A DNA stretch of 64,000 bases from Plecoglossus altivelis (Eukaryota > Chordata > Actinopteri > Osmeriformes > Plecoglossidae), in the NCBI GenBank assembly GCA_036571765.1, contig BROE01000013.1, forward strand, positions 9,936,857 to 10,000,856. The letters run 5' to 3'. The translations under genes and the position numbers were made by a program. The notes beneath the pieces are model-generated. The model was given only the letters and a program-made list of their open reading frames with translations. It was not told where the DNA came from and ran no database searches. Shown here piece by piece: positions 36,192 to 49,205 of this stretch (positions are counted from its first letter, which is position 1; every line of letters begins with the position of its first letter).

Positions 36192-36345
36192 TTAACAGTG
36201 AAAATGTATACTGTCATTAAGATTGTTAGCGTGTTCAAATGCAGCAGAGGCCTCAAACAGCAACGTGTCAGGAAAGTCTAAGAAAAGAATACTCCTCCAG
36301 CGGATCATCTCCTCTCTCGTAAAGGTCTTCTGCTTCACCTGCAAG
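36192..36345 (-). other. Possible isolated coding exon, unidentified
   Basis: On the minus strand a pyrimidine-rich acceptor (ctcttcttgcag) precedes an open frame of 48 codons beginning VKQKTFTREEMIRWRSILFL, with balanced protein-like composition and ending at a TAA. I find no partner exons and no family match. It could be the last exon of an unseen gene or chance. Confidence 0.2.
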
Positions 36346-37124
36346 AAGAGCCATGCCCTGTAGCATGGCAACACTGACGACACAAATTACCATTTAAATT
36401 GCAGTGTTTTCCACTTTCAACCCTTTCTTCTCGCTCTGTAGACAGACACACAACAACAAACCAAAACACACTCATTGCCTTACAATACTGGTTAACCTGC
36501 AGCAATGAAGGCCAGGACGCTGCATATCTAGAGTAACCCTTGGATGCTTGAGTCCAAATCCCTTCTTATCTCACACAAGACAGGCAGAGACTATGAGGCA
36601 AGTGCATTAGAATGAGTACAGAGTGAATTGGTGCATTGTTATCAGAGACCTCAGTATCGCTATAGTTCACCTACGATGCTTGTCCACACCAGCGATGTGA
36701 GCAACGACATACTTTCAATTGATTTTCAATGGAGCCAGGTGAATCGTTTACGTGGTGCATTGTGGGTAGCGACGTAATCCAAGCGATTAGAATCGAGATT
36801 CTCAACTTTATGCAAATGAGGAGTGATTTTCCCTAGCTATGGCCAATAGGATTGTTTTCTTGTAACGAAGCAACCATGGTGAACATTTCAAGCTTTCAGT
36901 TTCAAGATAGATAAACTTATCGTCTGTGGCTGCATACCCAGTGCTGTTCCATATGCGTCTGTATTCCTACCGAGATGTCACAGGGTCGCTGTAGTTGGTG
37001 CTTCCGGTCGGTGTTTTGTACTTTTAAATCAGTCTCGTAACAAAACGGAACACCACTGATGACCTCGAGTGTTCAGCTTTAACTTTTATGTTAGTGGATC
37101 ATATGTAGAGTTAAGTTGGTCCAT

Positions 37125-37740
37125 TAAGGTATGAGGAGAGGGGTTAAAGTTGTTGTCTGTGGTTTGTCGATGCATTTCCTCTGTTGCATCATCTACTGTA
37201 GTGCAAGTTTTGTTGCAAAATGTTAAATATTTTCTCTCATGAATTTTCTCACATGAGCAGTAAGAGCCAGGATGATTCTGGTGTATATTAATAATGAAGT
37301 GTTCCCAATGTTGTGTGTCTTAAGGCTAAATCTTCCTTCTAAGGCCCATAAAGTGTCCCTCCTCAATGGTCCAAAGTTTCTGTGAGTATCGAAATCTTTT
37401 CATGTACCAAAATCGTTATGCTGTTTTCCTTATGACATGAAAGAATGTCCACATCCCTTTGTTTTGTAGAAAACCCTCCCTCCAATGAGCCAAACCTGTC
37501 TCGGTCTCTGAGAATGCCCAGTAAGATATACCCCCACTCTACACGTCTTCAAGACCCAGTGTAGGTAAACCCTCAGTCTTGAAAGTCCCGGAGAGGCCTG
37601 TGGCTCAACTGCACGTGTGTGATGACCCTCCAGTCATCACAGGCACCTCAGAGGAAGACGACTGCTGACGGCCAAACTGTCATCAGTGTGAGACCCTCAA
37701 ATCTGTCATCAAGGGGTTTGCGCTCCAAGCTCTGACTATA
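37125..37740 (+). pseudogene. Unclassified sequence, degenerate copy 2
   Basis: It aligns over several blocks with 34105-34920: the tgcatttcctctgt block, the gtgttcccaatgttgt block, the atgaaagaatgtcca block and the gacggccaaactgtcatc block. It carries deletions and stops in every frame. This is an old local duplication about 3 kb from copy 1, with no open reading frame of note. Confidence 0.5.
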
Positions 37741-39839
37741 ATCTTTAATCAGCTTTAACATTTAATCCTTCACCCTGAATAAAACAAAGATACAAAAAAG
37801 ATTTGTGAGTAGTGGATATGATCATGCCACATCTTGCTAGCATATTGAATTTCATGCAGCAACAAAAAAAAGTTGTTTATTCAATATTGAGAGCACATTT
37901 CATTCTGTAACATTTAATATTTCACTCTGGATAAAATACAACAGACAACAACCAAAATCTGTGTGCATAGTAGGTAACATCATGCTACAGATAGTCTGTC
38001 AGCATGACTGAATTTAGTTTAATGTGTGTAAATAGGGCCCATCGTTACTAACAACCACCCATGGTTTAAACTGAGGATTATTCAGTCTCTGGGAATAATT
38101 TACCTTTAATACTGATGTAATGGCATTTTTGTGACCATAAGTGCTCTGATAAAATGTACGTTAGCCGACATTAGTGGCTAACCGTGGGCGAACGGTACAG
38201 ACTAACTCGCCAAGGTTCCAGACCCCATTATGGTCCACGAGACCGTTTCTTCCGTTGACTTCTTAAAGAAGATATGCCGTATAAACTAAAGGAACTCATG
38301 ATCACTTTATATTGCTGCACACCAAATTACTGCGATTTATGAAATAAGTAGTTCCACGGAACGTTGGAAAGTTTGACCGAATGAAAATTCTGCCTCAGTA
38401 CAACTTTCAACATATTTACTGCATTGTGAATTTAAGATGTCAACGCGAAGTTCTAACTTTTGTTTTTGTTTGTATGCTTCCTGTTTTGAATGCCCTTACT
38501 CGGCAAAGGGCGTCAGGAATGTCTGAATATGCATTTGTACATGTCTTTGGTATGTCCCTGAAAGGATGCTCAAACAAAGCTCGAGTGAATATCTTTCTTT
38601 TTTAAATATCAGTCTGACGTTGATTAAATGAAATTTGCTTCGACAGCGGAATGTTCATTCAGAGACTCGATGAAGACTCCTTATGACATAATTATGGCTA
38701 ATTGAAACGACAAACAATAATGTAATAGGTAGGGCCGTGCAGAGACCTTTAGAGGAGCAGTTGCTCAAAGTACATAAGATGCACATGGAGCAAGACTTTA
38801 AATAGCGCTGCTCAAAAAATCAATACAGCAATGTATTGTGATGCATTCCTTGCTGATTCTCGTATCGATATGGATGATTATATATTGATACAACAGCAAA
38901 TGATGTGATGCAATTTTGAAAAAGAAACAAAAGAAAATACAATTTAAAAGTTAAAAATATATATTTTTTCTTTCCACCTAATCATAACTCTGGGATTAGA
39001 AACACCATTTACCAGCTCTCGCAGTGTTGAAAATATTATGTGGCAATTAAAAAACGCGCGTGGAATATGCCCGGACAGATGAGGCCGTCAAGTGAAAGGT
39101 CATCATGTCGGTCATTTTATTTACGGCTAAATCATTATTCATAGATTTGACTAATAGTTAGATTGGACATAGGCAGGCATTCACAAAAGGGCATGTTACT
39201 ACAATTGACCAAAGGGCACTTTGGGCACCATGGGGCAGGTGCTCAAGCGTGTACGCATTTTTGTGAATCTTATCTCGGCGAAATATAGTTGTCGGAAAAT
39301 CTCTTTCCAAATGTCTCCGAATACATGTGTGTGGACTCAGCATATACATATTAAAGAAAGTATAAAGCTTGTCCCACATTACTCACAGACACACGTGTCA
39401 CATGTGTACATATCTTCATGGTCAAACATACACACGCAGAAGTCCTTTAGAGATCAACCAGAGACATTTTCACAATTGTGTGCGAATTCTTACACCTCGT
39501 GGTGAAATGTTTTAATTGAGACTGCCTCGGTTTGGCTTACTAATTAAAGCCATTTCCCGGTATTGGCTGCAATAAGCACATGCAGAACAACTTCGGGGGT
39601 ATGTACAGTATATATATTGCCGTGATACATTTCAGACAATTTTGCATCTTAAAATTTAACTCGCAGAGTAGCTAAGTATCTATGTTTGGATGACAAGAGA
39701 AACTTCGGACACGCTTCACATTTATTTCAAAACCCTTCTCGCCGGTCATTGCGCGCTCTTTGGCTTGCTGGTGTTTTACTGCCCGGGGCCGGCATCTGAA
39801 CTTAACAGACAGTCTACAGTAGGTCTCGTGTAGTCGAAA

Positions 39840-41341
39840 ATGGAAGAACTAGCCCGTGAGAGTATCTGCCTGCTGGCAAGATCTGCGTCGCACGCGGACC
39901 CCCCACGCCTTGGTTCGTTCGGTGCTATCTTCATCATGCTGAAATCTGCCCTGGGTGCGGGACTGCTCAACTTTCCATGGGCCTTCGAGAAAGCTGGGGG
40001 AATAAACACAGCTGTCAGCGTGGAAATGGTGTGGTAACATCCTCATAAAATCCCGAAAACCCGTGTGTTTTAGATGTCCATGCTTGTTACACAACACATT
40101 GTGTGCTTAGGCCCGCAGTGGCATCCTATTGAATTAGACTCAAGGAAAACTGCATTGCTGTACCATTTGCATCAAGAAATGTAAACTGTTTTTTTTGTTT
40201 TTCAAAGTTAGCCTCCGTTGTGAATTTTCTTAACTAAACAATGTTAAAAACGAACTCAAGATCAAATGTGTTCAAACGTATAAGTAACATATTGTGGGCC
40301 TACTTCTCACCCAGTTGTGGTTAGTGATGAGTGTGTATAGGTAAAGATCCGCTCCTCTGTGTGAACGAGAGTCATCTTTTCACATGCTTGCTCTAATGAG
40401 CCCTCACTGCACATACCCAGGAGCAATGTGTGTGTATTTCGACTCATCATGTAACAGCTGACCCTAAGAGAAGGGACAAGACTACTGTAGATGCTATAGA
40501 CAGTAGAGTTTAATATTGTATGTCACTATACCTATTATCACTCTCCCCTCTCAGGTGTCACTGGTGTTTCTAATAAGTGGACTGGTGATCCTAGGCTATG
40601 CCTCCTCAATTAGTAGACAGAACACCTATCAGGACGTGGTGCGGGAGGTGTGTGGAAGCGCGATTGGCCAGCTGTGTGAGATCTGCTTCTGTTTCAACCT
40701 CTTTATGATCTCTGTGGCCTTTCTGGTGGTGGTGCAGGACCAGCTGGAAAAACGTAGGTCACGTAACGACCACAACCACATAACAACTATACAACTATTA
40801 CTTAATTAGCAACGTCCTCTCACCTACACAACAGCGTTATGGTCCTCATGAAATACTGACCAGTCACAAATGTAATCTGATTGTACCCACCAGCATGTTC
40901 ATTTTACCTGAGGTTGTGTCTTTGTGTTTTGTGTTGTCAGAAGCTGATGTGTGTTTAACCTTTGGAGTGGTACCGTGATGTGTGTGTTTCAGTGTGTATA
41001 TCCCTGTACGATGCTGTGACTGGGGCTGGCGAGATGGAGATGCCTTATCATTGGTATACAGACCAGCGCTTTGCCCTTTTTCTCATGTGCCTCATCTTCA
41101 TCCTGCCCCTCTCCATTCCTAAAGAGATTGGCATACAAAAATACACCAGGTATGTCAGAAACTGGAACTACACCAGATGTGTCTAGGAAATATACACCAG
41201 TAAGCCAGGAACTGGATATACACCAGATGAGCAAGGAACCGATCATATATACCAAGTAAATCAAGAACAGGAAATACACACCCAGACTGCTGGGTCAGGG
41301 TTCCACAGGTGAAGGGACCGCATTTAGTAACTTTTTTAACC

Positions 41342-41382
<41 letters not shown>

Positions 41383-42936
41383 AACCTCTATCCCTCTCTC
41401 TCATTTAGTGTGTTGGGCACACTAGCAGCTACATACCTCTGTGTGGCTGTTATTGTAAAATATTACTTGATGGAGGACCATACAGCCATCATCACCCCAG
41501 AGCACAGCCAAGGGTTGGTCATTGTGTGTGCAGACTACAATTGAGAATTATGAATGACAGTATAATGGTTGTTCATCAATATTCTTTGTGTATTTTCAGC
41601 ATAGGCTCATGGGCGTCTATGTTCAGTGTTGTACCCACCATCTGTTTCGGCTTCCAGGTATCGTTCACACTTTACAAGATTTGAAGTACTGTCATGTCCA
41701 CTGTAAGGGGTGCTTCATATGTGTCGATTTGTGTTGCAGTGCCATGAAGCCTGTATTGCTATTTATAGCAGCATGGAGAACAAGAAACTAACCCACTGGG
41801 TGGTCATCTCTGTTATATCTATGTTCTTCTGCCTGCTCATCTACACTCTTACAGGTCAGCTCACATGTCAATCAGGAGACAAACTAGGTCACAGCAATAG
41901 TTTACAACAAACACGACTAAGCGTCATCTGTTTGCGACATCTATCCATCTCCTCTTCTCTCCATTCTCCTCCCTATCTTCCTACACCCATCATCCCTCTC
42001 TTGTCCCACCCCCCTCTCCATCCATTCCATCATCTCTCTCAGGTGTGTTCGGCTTCCTGACATTTGGACGCGTTGTAGCATCCGACATTCTTATGTCATA
42101 TCCTGGAGATGATGTCGTCATGATCATTGCCAGACTCCTGTTTGGAATCTCAATCATCACCATCTATCCCATTATTCTACTACTGGGCAGGTACAGTAGG
42201 CTTTAATTACGTGCTGGACTGGTAGGTTTAAGTAAGACAACATGGCAGGTAGGCCTTAATTACACTGACTATTACTCTCTGTCTCCATTTCTCTCTCTTT
42301 CCCTCTGTCCATGTCCTGTAGGTCAGTGATTCTGGACCTGATGCAGCGTATTCAGCGCCGGCGTCATGGTGTGGTCACACATTCCTTTGAGAGCCGATCC
42401 AGAGTTATTCTTACGGTGGTCTGGATCACCATTACGCTCCTCATCGCCATGTTTGTTCCTGACATGAGTGAGGTCATCAGCGTCATCGGAGGGATCAGTG
42501 CCTTCTTCATCTTCATCTTCCCCGGTAAGATGGAGGTGGATGTCTGAGTAATTGTGAACGTCCATAAAGAATACAGATCTTCATTCAAATGAAAAAAAAA
42601 CAACTTATTAAGGCCAAGACTATTACAACTTGTGTCCACTAATACTAATTTTTGTGTGTATGTGTGTGCACAGGTCTTTGTCTAGTGTTCCTCATGCAGT
42701 CAGAACCTGTGTCTTACAGAGTTCGGTAAGCCCGGTGTAGTTGAAACACTGAACATTTGGAGCGGTAAGAGGTAAAGAGGTACAACAGTAACCATGAAAC
42801 CTCCATCCTATGCTTTTCTATGATTCTGTGCAGGGTGGTACTGACAGTGTGGGGTGTGGTTACTATTGTGGTTGGAGCCTTCATCTTTGGACAAAGCACC
42901 ACAATAGCCATCATGGAACTCTTCCAGAAGTTCTGA
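39840..42936 (+). CDS. slc38a8: SLC38A8, sodium-coupled neutral amino acid transporter 8
   Basis: Ten exons join exactly to 442 residues (human 435): 39840-40028, 40555-40753, 40993-41149, 41409-41513, 41600-41657, 41740-41854, 42043-42190, 42322-42524, 42674-42725, 42834-42936. The family start is clear (FIMLKSALGAGLLNFPWAF), then VSLVFLISGLVILGYASS, FNLFMISVAFLVV, DQRFALFLMCL, VVPTICFGFQCHEACIAIY, GVFGFLTFG, ISIITIYPIILLLG, VPDMSEVISVIGGISAFFIF and the end GAFIFGQSTTIAIMELF. These give the 11 membrane spans of SLC38 carriers. SLC38A8 moves glutamine and related amino acids with sodium, and its loss causes foveal hypoplasia and optic-nerve misrouting in people. Exon 1 ends at a non-canonical-looking but valid donor (gtgtgg). 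Confidence 0.96.
41346..41400 (+). repeat. CT microsatellite next to a slc38a8 acceptor
   Basis: A run of TC dinucleotides lies just upstream of the exon 4 acceptor and forms an unusually long polypyrimidine tract. Confidence 0.8.
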
Positions 42937-43140
42937 TCAGCAGCAGGAGCACCTTAGGGGGTGTGTAATGTATAGGACATGATATAAAGTATTATGTCAT
43001 ATAGTGTATGACATACTACACCATATAATATGCTATAAAGTAGAGTTAAATGTGACATGATATATTTACAGGACTGTTTCTAATGAAAAAGGAGTGCACA
43101 CACAAGCTGTCAATTTAGCATGTTTAGGTTATTGGTTTAC

Positions 43141-43171
<31 letters not shown>

Positions 43172-44457
43172 TGTATGTATGTATGTATGTATGTATGTAT
43201 GTATGTATGTATGTATGAAGTGTGCTTTATTGTTCGTCTTTGTCTGGGTTTAAAACAAAGAGGTAAATTAAGATGAAGTCAGTTGTGCTGGTGTTCTTTA
43301 CTCAGCAGGGTCCGTTACAGTTTGATTCCTACAGCCAGGGGGCAGTGTTGCACAGGGAGAGTCTTCTGGTCTCTGTTCTAAAGAGAAGTCTTCTTCTCAG
43401 ACAACTGATTCTGAATTCTCTTTATTTAGGACCGCAATACAACACAACTGCACATTGACATTGATAAACACACATATTATTTAATACATTTTATGGCGTA
43501 GAGTAGTTTAACGTGTAATGTAGTGTAGAATAGTGTAGTGTTACACTGCATAGTGCATCTTATAGTGTAATGTGACCCACTACAGTACACTGACATAGAA
43601 TACTTTGAAACGTATTTTACCATCCAGTGTATTGAAGCATAGTGTGTAGTATACTGAAGAGTTGTAGTGCTCTTCATCAATGAGAGAAGACATGCTGAAT
43701 ATCACTGTTTTATTGTTCAGTGACACCAGGCATCAGAGTTATGGCAGAGATTTTCTGTGTGTTTTGTGTAAGGTTGGATGGGGGGGTGTATGAGTGTGTA
43801 TGTGTGTGTGGGGGGGTGCGGTGGGGGGATTGCAGGGGTATGTGCTGGGGTGTGAGTGAGTTATGTGGCAGAGTGGGATATAAGCAGTATATTTGTGCAC
43901 AGGAAGACATACCTGGCAACCACATATCAACCTGCTGACAGCAATCCCCACATGTCCACACACATCCACACCCATGTACATCCACACATCATTCACAGCA
44001 TACACAGACATGCAGACACACACACTCACAAGGTGACAGAGTCCTCTCCTTCACCTAGGCTCATCACCCTCCCACTCAGCCAGGGGTCAAGATCACCTGT
44101 CACCATGGTGATAGGCGCTCATTGCCGTGGAGATAAAGGCTTCTCATCTCCATAATGACAATCATAACCTATCTAACCCTGCCCAAGGAATCAAGGTCAC
44201 ACGCATACACACACAAACACGCACAGGCTACTGTAAGAATGATTCTTACATGCTCTATACGTTGATAATACAAAACATATCTTCCATCACATTTACCCTT
44301 GAAAAATTAAATTACCTACATTGAATAAATTGCCACAATTACAAGACAATTTTGTGATGACTATTATTATGCAAATGAGACAGTAGTCAAAGAACGTTTT
44401 ATCCTGAAGACAGCGGAACTGGCTGTTAATCAATGTGATGTGGGCAGCCTAAGATCA

Positions 44458-44492
<35 letters not shown>

Positions 44493-46643
44493 ACAGCTTG
44501 CAAGCTGATGAGAGGATATGTTAATTGTAAGTGTAGGCAAAGCAGTAGATTGGAGTTTGTGAAAAATGTAATTAAAATAAAACTCAATGTCTCAGCATGT
44601 CTCTGCTATATTAGGGGAACACCACCCTGAGATGTTCAATCAAACCTGTTAGTCAGGCTAATTACTTTGTTATCACCTTGTATGCATTTAAAGTATTTTT
44701 TGCGTGCAATTGTATAGTATCTATGTGATTCAAAATGTATCTTGCAAAACATTGAATAGACTGAATGCCTGTTCTTTGACCCAGCCTTTAACACAGTACA
44801 GCCCAGACTGCTTCACAACATGACACCTAAAACCAGGCTGTGCGCTCTTATCTAGCCGGCATCTCTACTCCTCTGAAAATCTTCCCCTCTCTTCATCCAT
44901 AACTTGCCATCTTTTCATCTCTCCATTCTCTGTCTGCTGTTCACTAATGGAGTTGACAGTCAAGGGATGCGCTCATCTCTGTCCTCCTAATCACATGTAA
45001 TCGGATGTTCACAACCATCAGGGGGGAAAGAAACTAGCGGGCAGAAATAATGTGTGTGTGTGATAGACAAGAAAAAGGGTGTCCTGCATCTTGTCTCCAG
45101 AATGTACTAGAAGTGTCAACGTTTTACGCACGCGCACACACACGCACACACACACATATACATATATACACACACACACTGTGAATTAAAGGCACATAGT
45201 CCCAATAAAGCTCTAGGAAGACAAACAAGCTGCCAGGGAACATTACATTACATGTTAATACACCAGTCAACACTGTGCTCTCTTAGTAAACACTAAATGC
45301 ACTAAATAGAAAAATGTAGTAGAGTTAAAGTGTCCTGTGAGGATGTCTTGCTCACTTCCACTACAGCTGATTGGGGACATGGGGAGACAGCACAGATGTA
45401 CACGCCTGAGGCCAGTTTGGGTAGAATGCTCTCTTTTCTTATGCTTTTCTCTCAGCCTAGTAAACGAAGCATTATGTCTAATTAAGGCCATCACAAACCC
45501 CCTGGCCTATGCAGCCTTCAGGCTGGAACTTTGGGTCTAAAGGTATGGCTAGACCTGTCTGGTAAAGGGCCGGCTTTGCTGATAGTCCCTATAACTCAAC
45601 ATATGTCTCCACAACAATGACCAGAAGAAAGCTTGTTTACCATAAATAAAAAAATAGGACGCTACATCGCGTATTGTAAATGCAAATGTATATCACGTGC
45701 CTCCTATTGAATTTACAAATCGCGACCTCTGCTGGACATGACGAAAATAACACGAGGATGTACCGGTAGCAAGCTAGCAGGATGAACGCAACCATGGATC
45801 CAAGTTATTAGCATCTTATTCCTCCGTAAAGGTTTACATTAAAGGTAAAGGTTGTTCAAACGTTAGGTAGACGTCATCACCATGTCAATGCAAGTTATAT
45901 AAATCCCCAAATTAAAACATGTAACAATATATTGTTTTGCGTGATATCTAGTCGGAAAGTGCATTGCGGAATTACCGGGCCCAAGATACTCCCTCGCAGT
46001 TTCCTGATAATACGACCCCGCCCGAGGAATCGGCCGCTACATAGAAAGGGTTAGCATCTCGAATAGCAACACAAAAAAAACACCCCCAAAAACCTACCGG
46101 TTCGTCTTAGGTTATCTAGTCACACTTAACATACAGTTAATACGTTCTTATTTACATGTATTTATGTGCCATGGATTCATCAAAAGTCTTTTACTATTCA
46201 CACATAGTAGACTGTAAACAGGTGTGTGGACTTCGTAGTGTAGCCTAGCCGTTAACCTAGAGCGCAATCGCTGATGCGAGAAAAAGGCTCAACATGTTAA
46301 AGACTCTTCTTGACTCCAAAGCAGCTCGGCTTCTATATGTCGTCCCCTTTGGCTGCAGGGCTTTAACATCACAGCGAATATATTATCTATAATTCACCAC
46401 CATTCATGCATATCATAGGACAGGACGTAGAGCTGGGCTCTGGCATTATTGCATATAAAAACAGTCAGCAAATATGAGTGTAAAGATAATAGAGTTTCCC
46501 AGATGTAATATACATTATGCAGTGTAAGCAGGCCTTGCATATATTTCTTGCCTAGCATCCAGGGTGTCATCCCAGATGGGTTTGTTCATGTCTGAATGAA
46601 CAGCTTCTGTTGTCCTGCGTCCTCAGGCCTAAGCTGGGGGAGG
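42937..46643. other. Region between slc38a8 stop and cmtr2 start
   Basis: Holds the slc38a8 3' UTR, a TATG array, G-rich sequence near 43780-43845, CA repeats (44461-44490, 45130-45180), and the cmtr2 promoter, GC-richer at about 45950-46080. An acceptor just before 46626 (tgcgtcctcag) suggests a spliced cmtr2 5' UTR. No other coding region is seen. Confidence 0.45.
43142..43217 (+). repeat. TATG tetranucleotide microsatellite, about 19 units
   Basis: Perfect tatg repeats 0.2 kb after the slc38a8 stop, possibly in its 3' UTR. Confidence 0.95.
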
Positions 46644-49205
46644 ATGAGTCGTGGCCGGGTGTCAAGGAGGAGGGCCGGCAGACGGCCCCCAGCCTCAGAG
46701 GTCGAAGCCCTGGACCCAGAGCTGCTGCTGGAGGTTAGAGACCTCTTTAGCAAGTTGAAGACCTACACCAAACCAGCCAATACGGAGTGGCGTCTCCCTG
46801 ACCCCAGCGATGCTCTGCGACACGTGGCCCAGGAGCATGGTTGCCTACAAGCGCTGAAGGTCTCTCTGAACTCGGTTAAAAACCAGCTCAGTGACAAAGA
46901 CCTGGAAGTGTGGCACCAGCACACAAACTCCACCAACCGAGCAGGGAAGGTCATTGCCACGGTGCGCGCAGCCGCCAACGCTGAGATCTGCACGCAGGCT
47001 TGGTGTAAGTTCTACGAGATCCTGGGCACTTTCAGCATCCTGCCGGAAGATGCGCTGCAAAGTGGAGAGCTCAACACGGTGCACCTGTGTGAAGCACCAG
47101 GGGCCTTCATCGCTGCGCTCAACCACTACCTAAAGACCAGCCAGCACACACGTTACTGCGACTGGAACTGGGCGGCCAACACGCTCAACCCCTACCACGA
47201 GGCCAATGGAGGGAGCACCACCATCGCCGACGACCGTCTGCTCGCCAACACGCTGCCCTGGTGGTTCTTCGGCTCTGACGACACCGGCGACATCATGAGC
47301 CAGAAGCACCTGCTGGAGCTGAAAAAGTTTGTGGGAAACATGCAGCGCGTGGATGTGGTGACGGCGGATGGCAGCTTCGACTGCCAGGGGAACCCTGACG
47401 AGCAGGAGGCGCTGGTGGCGTCGCTGCACCTGTGTGAGGCGTCCGCCGCTCTGCTGTTGCTGAGCCCTGGAGGCTCCCTGGTCCTGAAGATGTTCACCCT
47501 GTATGAACACTCGTCACTCTGTCTGCTCTACCTGCTCAACTGCTGCTTCGGCTGCGTCAACGTCTTCAAGCCAGCGACCAGCAAGTCGGGCAACTCAGAG
47601 GTGTACGTGGTGTGTCTGCGCTACGAGGGCAAGGAGGCCTTGAGGCCCCTCCTCTCCAAGTTGATTCGTCAATACGGGCCGGACCTGGGGTCGCGGGAGG
47701 CTCTGTTCCCTGATTGGCTGATCCCAGCCTCTTTCCTGGCACAGCATGAGCAGGTGTGCAGCTACTTCCACAGGCTGCAGGTGGACACCATCACAGAGAA
47801 CCTGCGTCTGTTTGGAGCTGTGAGTGCAGAGCAGAGTGTGAAGCTGGAGCATCTCAGGGATCTCACTGCTCAGGAGTACCTTCACCGCTTCCAGGTAGGA
47901 TCTGTGACTGATAGTCCTGACGCGCTCTGCCTCCCTCAGACTAACACCCTAAACAGCCCCTCCCAGATCAACTGATCTATTAGCACAAAAAATGTGCATG
48001 AGAATATTTATGGAATAAGATAGCTTTTGGTGTTGTAGTGGTTCGGTAAATGAGATTTGCCATACATTTTTATCCCCCATCTAAATACTTCTTTGAGTGT
48101 AAGCTACTGTGTAAACGTGACTAATTCAAGTCTTTTTTCCCCCCAGGTGAGCCCCCTGGCGCGGGGCCGATGGTTGTCCCGCAGCACTGTGGCCCCTGCC
48201 TGCTGCAGTGTGACGGGGGGGAGGCCCCTGGGCCAGCGCCAGCAGATTGGTTCCTTCAACGAGCGACAGGAGCTGCAGGCCTCAGGCTGGAAACAGCGCG
48301 TGGAGCGAGGCCGCTACGCTGCCTGGGTGCAGGAGCACCTCCCTGAGGGCCCTGGGTCTTGGGGAGCCCTCTGTGGGCCCCTGGCAGACTGCAGCATAGA
48401 CTCCTGGTATGTGTTAGTGGGTCCGGCTCTCCCTGTGGTCAGGAACTCCACCTTCTGTGACGGAGCTCTGTTGGGTCATCTGAACGAGGCTCTGGAGCAG
48501 GTGATTCAGCACGCTGGAGGGGAGGGAGGTACGGCCTGGGGTCAAATCCCATTCTGTGGCTCCTGCCCTGAGCCTGCACCCTTGTCCATTCTAACACAAG
48601 TGGCAGAACTCTGTGACATCATTTCCCACAGTGTGGAGGGAGCTGTGGCCAGCAGACGAGTCCTGGTCCTGGGCAGTGCCTCAGTGTGGGGGGGCTGTGC
48701 TGAGCAGCTGGGGGGGCTGGAGGTGAGCTTCTCGGCCGAGCCTAGCGTCCCCACAGCGGAGTGTGCCACCCTGCATGACGGGGAGGCAGGGTACCAGAGG
48801 GAGCTGCTGGGTTGCGTGCTGCTCTCTCTACAGAGTATGCTGCCTGGTGACGCTTTCCTGCTCCCCCTCCTCTCAGCTTTCACTCGCGTCACTGCAGCAA
48901 CCGTGCTCTGTCTGCACCTGGTGTTCTGCTCTGTGACGTTCAGGTGCCCCGCCCCCTGCGGTGCGGCGGGGGCTGTGCTGGTGTGTGGGGGGTTTTGCCC
49001 CACGGCTGCCACCAGGCTCCTCCCCTACCTCAGAGACGTCTGTGAGCAGATGAGCCAGCTGGCCAGTGGAGAGATGGGGGACAGGAGGCAGGTCCTGCAG
49101 TTTGCCCCCATGGAAGAGCTTCTCAGACGCGGACTGACTGACTTCCTGTGGACCATGAACTCTGCCATAGCCCAGCAACGACTGCACCGACTCATGCAGA
49201 CCTAG
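46644..49205 (+). CDS. cmtr2: CMTR2, cap-specific mRNA 2'-O-methyltransferase 2
   Basis: Two exons (46644-47894 and 48147-49205) give 769 residues, against 770 in human. CMTR2 methylates the 2'-OH of the second transcribed nucleotide of capped mRNA (cap2). The FtsJ-like core shows the SAM-binding block LCEAPGAFIAALNHYL (about 148-163), the catalytic Asp in VVTADGSFDCQGN (about 237-249) and Lys in GGSLVLKMFTLYEH (about 275-288), fitting the K-D-K centre. Other matching blocks are AEICTQAWCKFYEIL, WNWAANTLNPYHEAN, FKPATSKSGNSEVYVVCL and the C-terminus FAPMEELLRRGLTDFLW. The second half is the catalytically degenerate domain. The start is the Met after a likely 5' UTR acceptor; an in-frame ATG at 46596 is possible only if that intron is kept. 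The coding sequence is GC-richer than its surroundings. Confidence 0.96.

Larger units (their letters stand above)
33496..39839. other. Intergenic region between dnaaf1 and slc38a8
   Basis: A 6.3-kb divergent interval. It contains the dnaaf1 promoter (about 33500-33780), two related degenerate copies of an unclassified sequence (listed separately), a stretch near 36700-36880 with ttatgcaaatga and cattgtgggtag blocks that may be an old DNA-transposon fragment, an AT-rich block with inverted cagcaatgtattgtgatgcat-like motifs near 38810-38930 resembling hAT-derived repeats, and the slc38a8 promoter. Confidence 0.4.

Noticed and set aside
43094..43276. Frame encoding Tyr-Val-Cys-Met repeats
   Set aside because: Translation of the TATG microsatellite.
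46596..46643. Upstream in-frame ATG of cmtr2
   Set aside because: A consensus acceptor (cctcag) lies between it and the conserved start, so it is probably in a spliced-out 5' intron; kept only as a possibility.
47130..47510. Minus-strand frames within cmtr2
   Set aside because: Caused by GC-rich codon use in cmtr2; no independent support.
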